From positions 1 through 59,016 of the forward strand of contig WASQ01000055.1 in assembly GCA_009712185.1 (NCBI GenBank): DNA of 59,016 nucleotides, in the 5' to 3' direction. The notes beneath the pieces are model-generated. The model ran no database searches, was not told the origin of the DNA, and was given only the letters and a program-made list of their open reading frames with translations. This document shows, piece by piece, positions 9,620 through 17,714 of this stretch. Every line of letters starts with the position of its first letter. The stretch's first letter is position 1. The position numbers and the translations under genes were made by a program. The stretch comes from Telmatospirillum sp. (GTDB lineage Bacteria > Pseudomonadota > Alphaproteobacteria > Rhodospirillales > Magnetospirillaceae).

Positions 9620-10795
9620 TCAGAGCCGCTCGACGCACATGGCGACGCCCATGCCGCCACCGATGCAAAGGGTCGCCAGACCCTTCTTGCCCTTGCGACG
9701 GCGCAGCTCATGCAGAAGGGTCACGAGGATGCGCGCGCCCGAAGCGCCGATCGGATGGCCGAGAGCGATCGCTCCGCCGTTCACATTGACCTTGGAAAGG
9801 TCCCAGGCCATGTCCCGGTTCACCGCGCAGGCCTGTGCGGCGAAAGCCTCGTTGGCCTCGATCAGGTCAAGGTCATCGATGGTCCAGCCGGCCTTCTTGA
9901 GGGCAAGACGGCTGGAGGGGATCGGACCGGTTCCCATGATCTGGGGATCGACACCGGCGGTCGCCCAGGAGACGATGCGGGCCAGCGGTTCGATCCCATG
10001 CCGGGCGGCGTTCTCCTCCGTCATCAGCACCAGCGCCGCGGCGCCGTCGTTGATGCCCGACGCATTGCCGGCCGTGACCGTGCCGTCCTTGGCGAACGCC
10101 GGACGCAGCTTGGCGAGGGTTTCGACGGTGGTGCCATGCTTCGGATGCTCGTCGGCCGACACGATGGTGTCGCCCTTCTTGCCCTGGATGGTCACCGGAA
10201 CGATCTCGTCATTGAAACGCCCGGCCTTCTGGGCGGCCTCGGCCTTCTGCTGCGACGACGCGGCGAAGGCGTCCTGGTCCTCGCGGGTCAGACCCCACTT
10301 CTTCGCCACATTCTCCGCGGTGACGCCCATGTGGTAGTTGTTGAAGGCATCCCACAGACCGTCCTTGATCATGGTGTCGATCATTTCGATCGGCCCCATC
10401 TTGGTCGGGGTGCGCAGAACCTGGGCATGGACCGACTGGCTCATGCTTTCCTGACCGCCGGCAATGATGATATCGGCATCGCCCATGCCGATGGCCTGAT
10501 AGCCGAGAGCCACCGACCGCAGCCCCGATCCACAGACCTGATTGATCCCGAACGCGGTGCTGGAGATCGGGAGACCCGCGTTGAGGGCGGCCTGGCGGGC
10601 GGGATTTTGTCCCTGCGCACCCGTCAGAACCTGCCCGAAGATGACCTCGTTCACCTCCTGCGGGTCGATCTTGGCGCGCTGGCACGCCTCGCGGATGACG
10701 AGCGCGCCCAGCGCATGGGCGGACAGTGACCCCAGCCCGCCCCCAAAGGTGCCGATGGGCGTCCGTACGGCTTCCGCAATAACGATTGACGACAT
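9620..10795 (-). CDS. atoB: Acetyl-CoA acetyltransferase (acetoacetyl-CoA thiolase)
   Basis: This 391-residue type II thiolase has the nucleophilic cysteine in QVCGSG (Cys88), the [10 protein letters not shown] histidine loop (about 350) and the C-terminal second cysteine in CIGGGMG (about 378). It cleaves acetoacetyl-CoA with CoA to two acetyl-CoA, or condenses them in reverse. It starts 49 bp after atoA in the ato operon, which favours a degradative role. The family also includes PhaA enzymes of polyhydroxybutyrate synthesis, and sequence alone does not separate the two. Confidence 0.93.
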   Translation of the reverse strand: MSSIVIAEAVRTPIGTFGGGLGSLSAHALGALVIREACQRAKIDPQEVNEVIFGQVLTGAQGQNPARQAALNAGLPISSTAFGINQVCGSGLRSVALGYQAIGMGDADIIIAGGQESMSQSVHAQVLRTPTKMGPIEMIDTMIKDGLWDAFNNYHMGVTAENVAKKWGLTREDQDAFAASSQQKAEAAQKAGRFNDEIVPVTIQGKKGDTIVSADEHPKHGTTVETLAKLRPAFAKDGTVTAGNASGINDGAAALVLMTEENAARHGIEPLARIVSWATAGVDPQIMGTGPIPSSRLALKKAGWTIDDLDLIEANEAFAAQACAVNRDMAWDLSKVNVNGGAIALGHPIGASGARILVTLLHELRRRKGKKGLATLCIGGGMGVAMCVERL

Positions 10796-10844
10796 AATCC
10801 TGGTCTCCGTTCCTCTATTCCAATGTTAATCCCGACAGATGCCG

Positions 10845-11501
10845 TTACGCCGCCAGGGGCATGACCGGAACCTGATCGGGGACGATCAGCCGCGCTTCCG
10901 TCTTGGCCTTCACCTCTTCGACCGTGACGCCGGGCGCGACCTCCTTCAATAGCAGCCCTTCGGGGGTGGTCTGCAAGACCGCCAGTTCCGTGACGATCAG
11001 ATCGACGCTCCGCACCGAAGTCAGCGGCAAGGTACAGCGTTTCAGGATCTTTGGCTCGCCTTTCGCCGTATGGGTCATCGCGACGATCACCCGACGGGCC
11101 CCGGAGACCAGATCCATGGCGCCACCCATGCCGGGAACCAGTTTGCCTGGAACCATCCAGTTCGCCAAATGCCCAGATTCATCGACCTGCAGGCCACCCA
11201 GAACCGTAACATCCAGATGTCCTCCCCGGATCAACCCGAAGGACATAGCCGAATCGAAGGCGTAGGCGCCTGGAATGGCGCCGATCGGGGAGCCGCCGGC
11301 GTCGGTCAGGTCCGCCGACGGGGCCATTCCCCTGGGCAGGGCCTGCATACCGATAATACCATTCTCGGACTGGAATGACACATCGATGCCGCCAGGAAGA
11401 TACTGGGCCACCAGGGTCGGCAGGCCGATCCCGAGGTTCACCAGGTTGCCATCCTCGAGCTCGAGGGCGACGCGCTTCGCAATGAGGGTCTTGTCATCCA
11501 T
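10845..11501 (-). CDS. atoA: Acetoacetyl-CoA:acetate CoA-transferase, beta subunit
   Basis: This 218-residue protein matches the beta subunit of 3-oxoacid CoA-transferases. The NLGIGLPT and SENGIIG motifs are present, with the probable catalytic glutamate at Glu46. With AtoD it moves CoA from acetyl-CoA to acetoacetate or another short-chain acid, giving acetoacetyl-CoA and acetate. The gene follows atoD by 11 bp in the usual alpha-then-beta order. Confidence 0.93.
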   Translation of the reverse strand: MDDKTLIAKRVALELEDGNLVNLGIGLPTLVAQYLPGGIDVSFQSENGIIGMQALPRGMAPSADLTDAGGSPIGAIPGAYAFDSAMSFGLIRGGHLDVTVLGGLQVDESGHLANWMVPGKLVPGMGGAMDLVSGARRVIVAMTHTAKGEPKILKRCTLPLTSVRSVDLIVTELAVLQTTPEGLLLKEVAPGVTVEEVKAKTEARLIVPDQVPVMPLAA

Positions 11502-11512
11502 GGCACGTCTCC

Positions 11513-12157
11513 TTAAGCCACCAGACTATCGATAACGACATGGGGTGTGACCACCATGTCCGGGGAGATCGCGCCCAGGGGAACGATTTCCTCGGCCTCG
11601 GCGATCACCTTGCCGGCGGCCATGGCCATCAGCGGGTTGAAGTTGCGCGCGGTGTAGGCATACTCGAGATTGCCGCGGTAGTCCGCCCGCTTGGCGTTGA
11701 TCAGGGCGAAGTCCGCCTTGATCGGCAGTTCGACGAGATAGGTCCTGCCGTCGATCTCGATCGTCCGCTTGCCCTCTTCCACCACGGTGCCGACGCCGGT
11801 GGGCGTCACCACGGCCCCCAGGCCGAAGCCGGCGGCGCGGATCCGCTCCGCCAGCGTGCCCTGGGGCACCAGTTCCACCTCGATCTCGCCCGCGATCATC
11901 TGGGCCTGGGTCTCGGGGTTGGTGCCGATATGGCTGGCGATCACCTTCCTCACCAGCCTGGCCGTGATCAGCTTGCCGATCCCGACATTGGGGCGGGCGG
12001 TATCATTGACGATGATGGTCAGATCGGACTTTCCCTGACGCACCAGTTCGTCGATCAGCCTGTGCGGCGTTCCGCAGGCCATGAATCCACCGATCATCAC
12101 GGACGACCCGGGCGAAATCGCCTCGATAGCCGATTGTAGGGTTGTCATCTTGGTCAT
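11513..12157 (-). CDS. atoD: Acetoacetyl-CoA:acetate CoA-transferase, alpha subunit
   Basis: This 214-residue protein has the alpha-subunit signature GGFMACGTPHRLIDEL near the N-terminus and GVGTVVEEGK in the middle. It pairs with AtoA to form the heteromeric CoA-transferase. The start at 12157 is preceded by GGAGAGGG at good spacing; an in-frame ATG at 12148 is a weaker choice. It follows atoE by about 40 bp, so uptake precedes activation in the transcript. Confidence 0.93.
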   Translation of the reverse strand: MTKMTTLQSAIEAISPGSSVMIGGFMACGTPHRLIDELVRQGKSDLTIIVNDTARPNVGIGKLITARLVRKVIASHIGTNPETQAQMIAGEIEVELVPQGTLAERIRAAGFGLGAVVTPTGVGTVVEEGKRTIEIDGRTYLVELPIKADFALINAKRADYRGNLEYAYTARNFNPLMAMAAGKVIAEAEEIVPLGAISPDMVVTPHVVIDSLVA

Positions 12158-12197
12158 TTACCCTCTCCGGAGAGCTTCTGGTTGAAGAAAACCGTGT

Positions 12198-13523
12198 TCA
12201 GAAAATCATTGCGGCGCCGAAGATCAGGCCCGAGAACAGCAGGGCCGTGACGCAGTAGCCCATGATGTCGCGGACCCCGAGACCGGCGATCGCGAGAGCG
12301 GGCAGTGCCCAGAACGGCTGCGCCATGTTCATCCATGCCTCGCCATAGGCGATGGCCATGGCCGCCTTGCCGAGATCGACGCCGAGAGCCTTGGCGGCCG
12401 GGATCACGAATGGTCCCTGAACCACCCAGTGGCCACCACCCGAGGGCACCGCGAAATTGATGAGGCCAGAGCTCAGGAACGCCAGGAAGGGGAAGGTGTC
12501 CTTGGTCGCGACCTCGACGAAGGCGTTGGTGATCAGGCCGCCCAGGCCCGACTGCTCCATCATCATCTGGATGCCGGCGTAGAACGGGAACTGGATCAGG
12601 ATGCCGGCGGTTCCCTTGGCGGCCGCGCCGATCGCGCGGGCGTAGGCCATCGGCGTCTTGTGTAGCGCCATGCCGGCGGCCAGGAAGGCAAGATTGACGG
12701 TATCGACATCGACCACCACGCCGCGGGTGGCGAAGCGGACGCCCAGGTAGAAGAAAGCGACACCCGACACGACCAGTGCCAGGATGCGGCTTTCCTCAAG
12801 CCGCTCCGCCAGCGTCGCATTCGGCCCCAGTTTGCGCGGGCCGGCGGAGGTATCCTCGGCCAGCAGCTTGGGATCGACCGCGACGACGTCGCTTTCCTTC
12901 GGCATCATCAGGCGCGCCAGGAACGGCAATGTGACGATCAGCGCCAGGGTGACGGCGATATTGTAGCCCGAGAACAGCGTGTGGGAGACCGGGATAATTC
13001 CGCCCGTCAACCCTTCGATCGGATTGCCCTTGGTCGCGGCCACCAGCGGAATCGAACCCGACAGGCCGCCGTGCCAGGTCAGAAAGCCCATATAGGCGGA
13101 GGCGATCAGAAGCCGGTAATCGCATTTCGGCTGCCGGCGGGCCACCTCGCGGGCGAACATGGCGCCGACGACGAGGCCGAAACCCCAATTGATGGCGCAG
13201 GCAATCGCCGACATCAGCGACACCAGCATCACACCCTGCCCTGGCGATTTGGCGACCGAGGCAAGGCCGGCCATTCCGGACCGGACCGGACCGGAACTGG
13301 CGAGCGCATGTCCGGTGACCAGGACAAGGGCCATCTGCATCGAGAATTTCAGCAGATTCCAGAAGCCGTCGCCCCACATGACGATCATGTCCACCGGGCC
13401 CTTAGGCGTCAGTGCGATGCCGAGGACGAAAGTAATGATCGTCAATATCACTGCGAATATCAGGGGATCAGGCAAGAACCTGTGCATGATTCCCGTGAAA
13501 AAACGCGATATGGCATTAATCAA
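12198..13523 (-). CDS. atoE: Short-chain fatty acid transporter, AtoE family
   Basis: This polytopic membrane protein of about 441 residues closely resembles Escherichia coli AtoE. Shared stretches are LPDPLIFA, WGDGFWNLL, GHALASS, NWGFGLVVGAMFAREVARR, TPMAYARAIGAAAKGTAG and NFAVPSGGGHWVVQGPF. It should import acetoacetate or short-chain fatty acids across the inner membrane. I chose a TTG start at 13523 for three reasons. GGGAGG sits just upstream. The residues after it align with the AtoE N-terminus. The upstream ATG at 13589 falls inside the sigma-54 promoter and would not be transcribed from it. It is the first gene of the ato operon. Confidence 0.9.
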   Translation of the reverse strand: MINAISRFFTGIMHRFLPDPLIFAVILTIITFVLGIALTPKGPVDMIVMWGDGFWNLLKFSMQMALVLVTGHALASSGPVRSGMAGLASVAKSPGQGVMLVSLMSAIACAINWGFGLVVGAMFAREVARRQPKCDYRLLIASAYMGFLTWHGGLSGSIPLVAATKGNPIEGLTGGIIPVSHTLFSGYNIAVTLALIVTLPFLARLMMPKESDVVAVDPKLLAEDTSAGPRKLGPNATLAERLEESRILALVVSGVAFFYLGVRFATRGVVVDVDTVNLAFLAAGMALHKTPMAYARAIGAAAKGTAGILIQFPFYAGIQMMMEQSGLGGLITNAFVEVATKDTFPFLAFLSSGLINFAVPSGGGHWVVQGPFVIPAAKALGVDLGKAAMAIAYGEAWMNMAQPFWALPALAIAGLGVRDIMGYCVTALLFSGLIFGAAMIF

Positions 13524-13584
13524 CTTTCCCTCCCGATAGTCATAAACGGCGCAGTCCCCACGACATACGTCATATATGCCATCG

Positions 13585-13600
13585 AGCAAGAGTCATGCCA
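13585..13600 (-). promoter_or_regulatory. Sigma-54 (-24/-12) promoter of the ato operon
   Basis: The minus strand reads TGGCATGACTCTTGCT. This matches the sigma-54 consensus TGGCAC-N5-TTGCW at all but one position, with GG and GC exactly 10 bp apart. Transcription would start near 13574, about 50 nt before the TTG of atoE. The operon's own AtoC is a sigma-54 activator, which strongly supports the call. Confidence 0.85.
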
Positions 13601-13711
13601 TGCACCCTGGGAACACCAGACAAATGGCATAACCATAAAGAAATTAACGATTTTTCAGGATGGATTTAGCGATTGAAAAGCGGCTGCGGCAGCCTTGGCA
13701 AAGGAATGGCA

Positions 13712-13746
13712 GCGCAAAGAATTGCGTCCTGCGCAATTCTTTGCGC
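13712..13746. promoter_or_regulatory. Probable AtoC enhancer: perfect 15-bp inverted repeat
   Basis: Arms GCGCAAAGAATTGCG (13712-13726) and CGCAATTCTTTGCGC (13732-13746) are exact reverse complements with a 5-bp spacer. The centre lies about 155 bp upstream of the predicted sigma-54 start, a normal distance for an NtrC-class enhancer. The rest of 13601-13981 has no gene. The site could also influence the rightward chorismate mutase gene. Binding by AtoC is inferred. Confidence 0.72.
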
Positions 13747-13981
13747 ACCCTGCGAAAGACCGCAGCCGGACGGCAACGCGGGGGCACCAGCCCTTGTCCG
13801 GCGGGCCGTGACGATTTTTGCGCAGCGGCTGCCGGCACCGGAAAATGACGGGGAGACGACGGATTCCATTGGCGAAACGCCGTTCGGACAGGCAGTCTCG
13901 CCGGCCGGGATGAAATGTGGCGGCCCGCTGTTCCCCCATCCCGCGCAATGGCATACTCAGGCTGACGACACAGGATTGAAG

Positions 13982-14299
13982 ATGGACGAGACCATGACCG
14001 AAGCGGCCAAAGGCCTGCCCGCCGAGTTGCTGCGCCTCCGGGCCAGCATCAATAATATCGACGCGGCCGTGATTTATATGCTGTCGGAGAGGTTCAAGAT
14101 CACAAAGGAGGTCGGCCGCCTCAAGGCCGCCCACGCCCTTCCGCCGGCCGATCTCGAGCGCGAGAAGGAACAGATCGCCCGCTTGCGGCGCCTTGCCGCC
14201 GAGGCGGAGCTGGATCCCGACTTCGCCGAGAAATTCCTGGCCTTCGTCATCAAGGAAGTGATCCACCACCACATCAACGCCGCATCGACAACCCGGTGA
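13982..14299 (+). CDS. Chorismate mutase, AroQ class
   Basis: This 105-residue all-helical protein has the AroQ pattern: an Arg near residue 19, IDAAVIYMLSERFKITKEVG and KEVIHHH. It converts chorismate to prephenate for phenylalanine and tyrosine synthesis in the cytoplasm. The frame is open upstream to 13673, but similarity to the family begins only here. The start follows AGGATTGAAG. It diverges from the ato operon and is followed by an AT-rich gap. An isochorismate-pyruvate lyase (PchB) belongs to the same fold but fits less well. Confidence 0.85.
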   Translation: MDETMTEAAKGLPAELLRLRASINNIDAAVIYMLSERFKITKEVGRLKAAHALPPADLEREKEQIARLRRLAAEAELDPDFAEKFLAFVIKEVIHHHINAASTTR

Positions 14300-14412
14300 A
14301 CGTCACGCGCGAGGCGGATGGGCGGAAGCAACGGACCTTACGACACCATCCGTAATAACAAATAATTTTTGTATAACAAGACGCTATTACAACAGGATTA
14401 CGTCGCATCCAT

Positions 14413-14435
14413 TGATAATTCTATTGCGATTATCA
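14413..14435. promoter_or_regulatory. Candidate operator: 7-bp inverted repeat upstream of the halogenase remnant
   Basis: TGATAAT and ATTATCA flank a 9-bp spacer inside an AT-rich stretch (14340-14460) that stands out from its GC-rich surroundings. The symmetry and GATAAT/ATTATC arms resemble a Fur-type box. No regulator is encoded nearby and the assignment is speculative. Confidence 0.3.
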
Positions 14436-14472
14436 CTTGATTGTGTAAATCGCATTAGTTGTGGAGGCGGCG

Positions 14473-14979
14473 ATGACGGACCCTGCCATTGCGCCGGTGT
14501 CACCCTCCGGGGCGGATGGAAAGGCACGCTCCCTGTCCGCGGCGTTCTTCCAGATGGCGGCAAGGCGGGATCTTGCCCCGGCAGGGAAGGTGCTGATTAA
14601 CGGCCGGACCAAGGAGGGTCTTCCCCGCGGCTTTTTCGGCTATGACTATCGGCAGCTCCAGGTCGATCCCGATTGGAAGCCTGACGAAAGCCAGGCTTTC
14701 CCGGTCGTCATGACCAGAGGACCATGCCTGATTTTCTGGTCAACCCTGATGCATACGTCGCTTCCGAACGTCACGCGAAAGGATTACCGGATGGGTTTCG
14801 CCGCCCGTTATGTGCCGTCCAGCGTCCGGATCTATCCCGACACGGATCATGTCGAAGAATATGGCGGCCGCATTCCCCTGACGCGTTACAGCGCGGTGCT
14901 GGTATCGGGCGATGACCGCCACGGACTCAACCGCATCTCCGGAACCAATCTGCTGGGTGAGCCTTTCGCCCGGCGGTGA
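14473..14979 (+). pseudogene. C-terminal remnant of a SyrB2-type non-heme iron halogenase
   Basis: The 168-residue product matches, from memory of SyrB2, the second half of threonyl-carrier-protein halogenases. RGFFGYDYRQLQ, DWKPDE, IFWSTLMH, YRMGFAARYVPS, YPD.DH.EEYGGR are shared. His94 corresponds to the distal iron-ligand histidine and Arg112 to the 2-oxoglutarate-binding arginine. The N-terminal half, with the HxA/HxD iron facial motif, is absent. The sequence just upstream is AT-rich and non-coding, so no iron centre can form. The ATG follows GGAGG well, so a peptide may still be made. It heads a group with an AlaX-like deacylase, an EamA exporter and a thioesterase. Confidence 0.75.
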
Positions 14980-15084
14980 GGTCTCGCGATGACCGCCAAA
15001 AGCCGGGGCGGGGCCAGGACCAACGGGCGCCCCGGGACGTCACTCGATGGCCGGGACATTCCGGCCGTCTTTCCGGGAGGACTT

Positions 15085-15774
15085 ATGTCACAGACCCAGA
15101 TCTATCTTTTGGATACTTACCGGGGCGAGATCACCACCCGGATCCTGTCATCGGGCAAGGAGGGGGCCAGGCCGTGGATCGCCCTTGAAGACAATATCTT
15201 CCATCCCCAGGGCGGCGGCCAGCCTTCCGACCGGGGCTGGATCGGAACCATTCCCGTTGTTGCGCAACGCCTTCCCACGATCGCGGATCTGGTCCTGGTC
15301 ACGGCGGCCGACGATACCGCCCAGACGGCTCTGGCACATCTGACGGAGGGCACCACCGTCACGGCAACCATCGACCTGCCTCAAAGGCTTGCAAATGCGG
15401 CGCTCCATACCGCGGGCCATCTGATCAATGCGACGGCCGGACGACGGGGCCTGACCTATGCCGGCTGCAACCATTTCCCCGGACAGGCCCGTGTCGAGTT
15501 CCAGCCCTCCGGTCCCGTCGATTCCGCCGCGATCCAGCGGGATATCGAATCCGCGATCCGGGATTTGATCGCGGACGACCGGCCCGTGCATGCATCGGCC
15601 TCCGGCGACGGTCCCCGGACGCTGGTCATCGACGGGCTTTGCGAGGACTCCTGCGCGGGCACCCATGTGGCGCGTCTCGGGTTGCTTTCCGATTTCCAGA
15701 TCCGGTCCGTGAAAGTGAAGGGCGACCGGGTCCGGGTGGGATATGACGTCGCCCACGCCGGACTGGTCGCCTGA
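15085..15774 (+). CDS. AlaX-like aminoacyl-tRNA deacylase (trans-editing)
   Basis: This 229-residue protein has the ThrRS/AlaRS second-additional-domain fold. The N-terminal part (NIFHPQGGGQPSDRG) is typical of AlaX proteins. The zinc motifs are HTAGH (His108, His112) and CAGTH (Cys190, His194). Such proteins hydrolyse mischarged aminoacyl-tRNA, classically Ser- or Gly-tRNAAla. The start has GGGAGG 5 bp upstream; an open frame extends back to 14989. It sits between a threonine-halogenase remnant and an EamA exporter. This is like FthB beside FthC in the fluorothreonine producer Streptomyces cattleya, so a haloamino-acid editing role is inferred. A general Ala-tRNA editor remains possible. Confidence 0.83.
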   Translation: MSQTQIYLLDTYRGEITTRILSSGKEGARPWIALEDNIFHPQGGGQPSDRGWIGTIPVVAQRLPTIADLVLVTAADDTAQTALAHLTEGTTVTATIDLPQRLANAALHTAGHLINATAGRRGLTYAGCNHFPGQARVEFQPSGPVDSAAIQRDIESAIRDLIADDRPVHASASGDGPRTLVIDGLCEDSCAGTHVARLGLLSDFQIRSVKVKGDRVRVGYDVAHAGLVA

Positions 15775-15775
15775 C

Positions 15776-16741
15776 ATGAATGATCGCGCACCCGACGCCA
15801 CCATTGCCGCGCCCACAGTCGTCATGAACGGCTCCCGGTCCCCAGGCAATCGCGCGCCGCTTGCCGACGCGGGGCTGATGCTGGTCTCGATCGTGTGGGG
15901 ATCGAGCTATGCCGCGATGCAGGTCATTGGCCGTTATCTGACCGTGTCCGAGTTCCTGGCTCTGCGCTTCCTGTTCGCCATCGCGATACTGGCCGCCGTC
16001 TATCACCACGCCATTGCCTCCATCACGCGCCGCGAGGCTGCTCTCGGACTTGTTTTCGGAACTCTGCTGTTCTCGATTCTGGCGCTTGAGACCCTGGGCG
16101 TCCGCTATACATCGGCAACCAATGCCGGTTTCCTGATCACCGTTTCCGTGGTCGTGGTTCCGGTCTTCGAACGGGTGATCGGACGCATCAGGCACGGCGC
16201 GGCGGTTTACGGCTGCGTCCTGATCGCGTTCGCGGGATGCGTCCTGCTCGGCCTGCCGGACGGGGCCCATCTTACGCTGGCGACCGGCGACATCATCATT
16301 CTGGGCGCAGCAATGATCCGGGGGTTCCAGATCTTCCTGTTCGGCCACAGCACCAGCGGCCGCCATCTGTCCGTCGTCAACATCACCCTTGTCGAATTGG
16401 CCCTGGTTGCCGTTCTGGGAACGATCGGCGCCGCAGCGGGGGGCTTCCCCGCCCTGGCGCGACCCGGAGATATTCCAGGCGAAGTCTGGCTGCTCACCGC
16501 CTATCTTGGCGTGCTGGGAACCGCCTACGCGTTTCTGGTGCAACTTTACGCCGCACGCTTGACCAGCCCGACAAGGGTCGCGCTGATCCTGTCGACAGAA
16601 CCGGCCTTCGCCGCCCTTTTCGGCTGGGCCGCCATGGACAACAGGATCACGCCGTCCCAGGCGCTGGGCGGTTTGCTGATCTTCCTCGCCGCCATCGTCG
16701 GACGGACGCTGGAGGCCAGACGGGAGACTGCCGATGGCTGA
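15776..16741 (+). CDS. EamA/DMT-family exporter
   Basis: This protein of about 321 residues has roughly ten hydrophobic segments in two EamA repeats. Typical features are SIVWGSSYAAMQ near the start and GTAYAFLVQLYA...SPTRVALILSTEPAFAALFGW near the end. The ATG lies one base after the deacylase stop; an in-frame ATG at 15743 would overlap that gene. Its 3' end overlaps the thioesterase gene by 8 bp, so the three genes form a tight operon. DMT proteins of this type export amino acids and metabolites. Context suggests export of a toxic amino acid analogue, but the substrate is not shown by sequence. Confidence 0.83.
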   Translation: MNDRAPDATIAAPTVVMNGSRSPGNRAPLADAGLMLVSIVWGSSYAAMQVIGRYLTVSEFLALRFLFAIAILAAVYHHAIASITRREAALGLVFGTLLFSILALETLGVRYTSATNAGFLITVSVVVVPVFERVIGRIRHGAAVYGCVLIAFAGCVLLGLPDGAHLTLATGDIIILGAAMIRGFQIFLFGHSTSGRHLSVVNITLVELALVAVLGTIGAAAGGFPALARPGDIPGEVWLLTAYLGVLGTAYAFLVQLYAARLTSPTRVALILSTEPAFAALFGWAAMDNRITPSQALGGLLIFLAAIVGRTLEARRETADG

Positions 16742-17531
16742 CCCAGTCCCCGTCAATCTTCTCGTCATCCCTTATGCCGGGGGATCGGCCGCGCATATGA
16801 CGCCGCTGTTGCGGTCTCTCCCCTCCTGGGTGCGTGCGCGCGCCGTTGAGCTTCCCGGGCGGGGACGACGCTGGAGGGACACGCCGGTCGACACGCTGGA
16901 GGCCGCCGTCCGGGATCTGATCGCAGCCATTCCGTTCGACGGATCTTTCGCGGTCTTCGGTCACAGCCTCGGCGCCTATCTGGCGCTGGCCCTGATGGCG
17001 CGGATGGAAGACCATGGCGACCATCGCGGAACCGTCCTGTTCGCGGCGGCCAATGTGGCACCGGGCCGTCGTCGGCGCTTTCTCGAACGACCGGCGGCCA
17101 CGCTGTCCGAAGACCAGATTCTCGAACTGGCAGCCCGGTTCGGACCGGTGCCGGACGCCGTGATCACGGACCCGGACCTGCGCGAGGGATTGATCCGGAT
17201 CCTGAGATCCGACTTCGCCTTGTCGGATTCCTTCCTGCGTCAGTGGAACGGCCGGCGAATCAGCGCCCCCATCGTGGCCTTGGCGGGTACGGATGAGCCC
17301 TTTACCGCCGAGGACGTGACACAATGGGGACGATCGACAGAGACCGACTTCCGCGAGGACCGGATCCGCGGCGGGCATTTCTTTCCAGTCGAAACGCCGA
17401 CGGAAACCGCGACCATGATCGTCAGGCATCTGGCACGGCTGGCGCGGGATGGGCTCTGGTGTCCCGCCCCACCATCCGGAAATCCCATGTCCCCGGTCCG
17501 GGACAGTGCCCGCGGGGACCCGTTTTCCTGA
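16734..17531 (+). CDS. Type II thioesterase (GrsT/RifR-like)
   Basis: This 265-residue alpha/beta hydrolase starts IPYAGGSAAHM. It has the catalytic triad Ser78 (GHSLG), Asp187 (GTDEP) and His215 (GGHFF). These stand-alone enzymes free carrier proteins of nonribosomal peptide or polyketide systems from stalled or finished acyl and aminoacyl groups. No adenylation or carrier-protein gene exists in the window, so its partner is lost or elsewhere. Translational coupling to the EamA exporter suggests it belonged to the halogenase pathway, possibly releasing a halogenated amino acid. Confidence 0.82.
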   Translation: MADPVPVNLLVIPYAGGSAAHMTPLLRSLPSWVRARAVELPGRGRRWRDTPVDTLEAAVRDLIAAIPFDGSFAVFGHSLGAYLALALMARMEDHGDHRGTVLFAAANVAPGRRRRFLERPAATLSEDQILELAARFGPVPDAVITDPDLREGLIRILRSDFALSDSFLRQWNGRRISAPIVALAGTDEPFTAEDVTQWGRSTETDFREDRIRGGHFFPVETPTETATMIVRHLARLARDGLWCPAPPSGNPMSPVRDSARGDPFS

Positions 17532-17714
17532 CCGCCGTCCCGGGAATCATCCCCCCTTCTCTCTTATCGCACGGATCGCAACCGGCGATGAGGAAGACGG
17601 ATCGCCCGCTGACTGGCCCGCCCCGCGATCGGACGGCGGGAAAAAATCTTGCCCGCCAGAAAACAACCATTAATAGTTTTATTCCATTAAACATAATTTT
17701 TAAGGGTGGTCTCC

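Noticed and set aside
13524..13589. ATG start of atoE at 13589
   Set aside because: The ATG overlaps the -12 box of the sigma-54 promoter and the extra 22 residues have no counterpart in AtoE.
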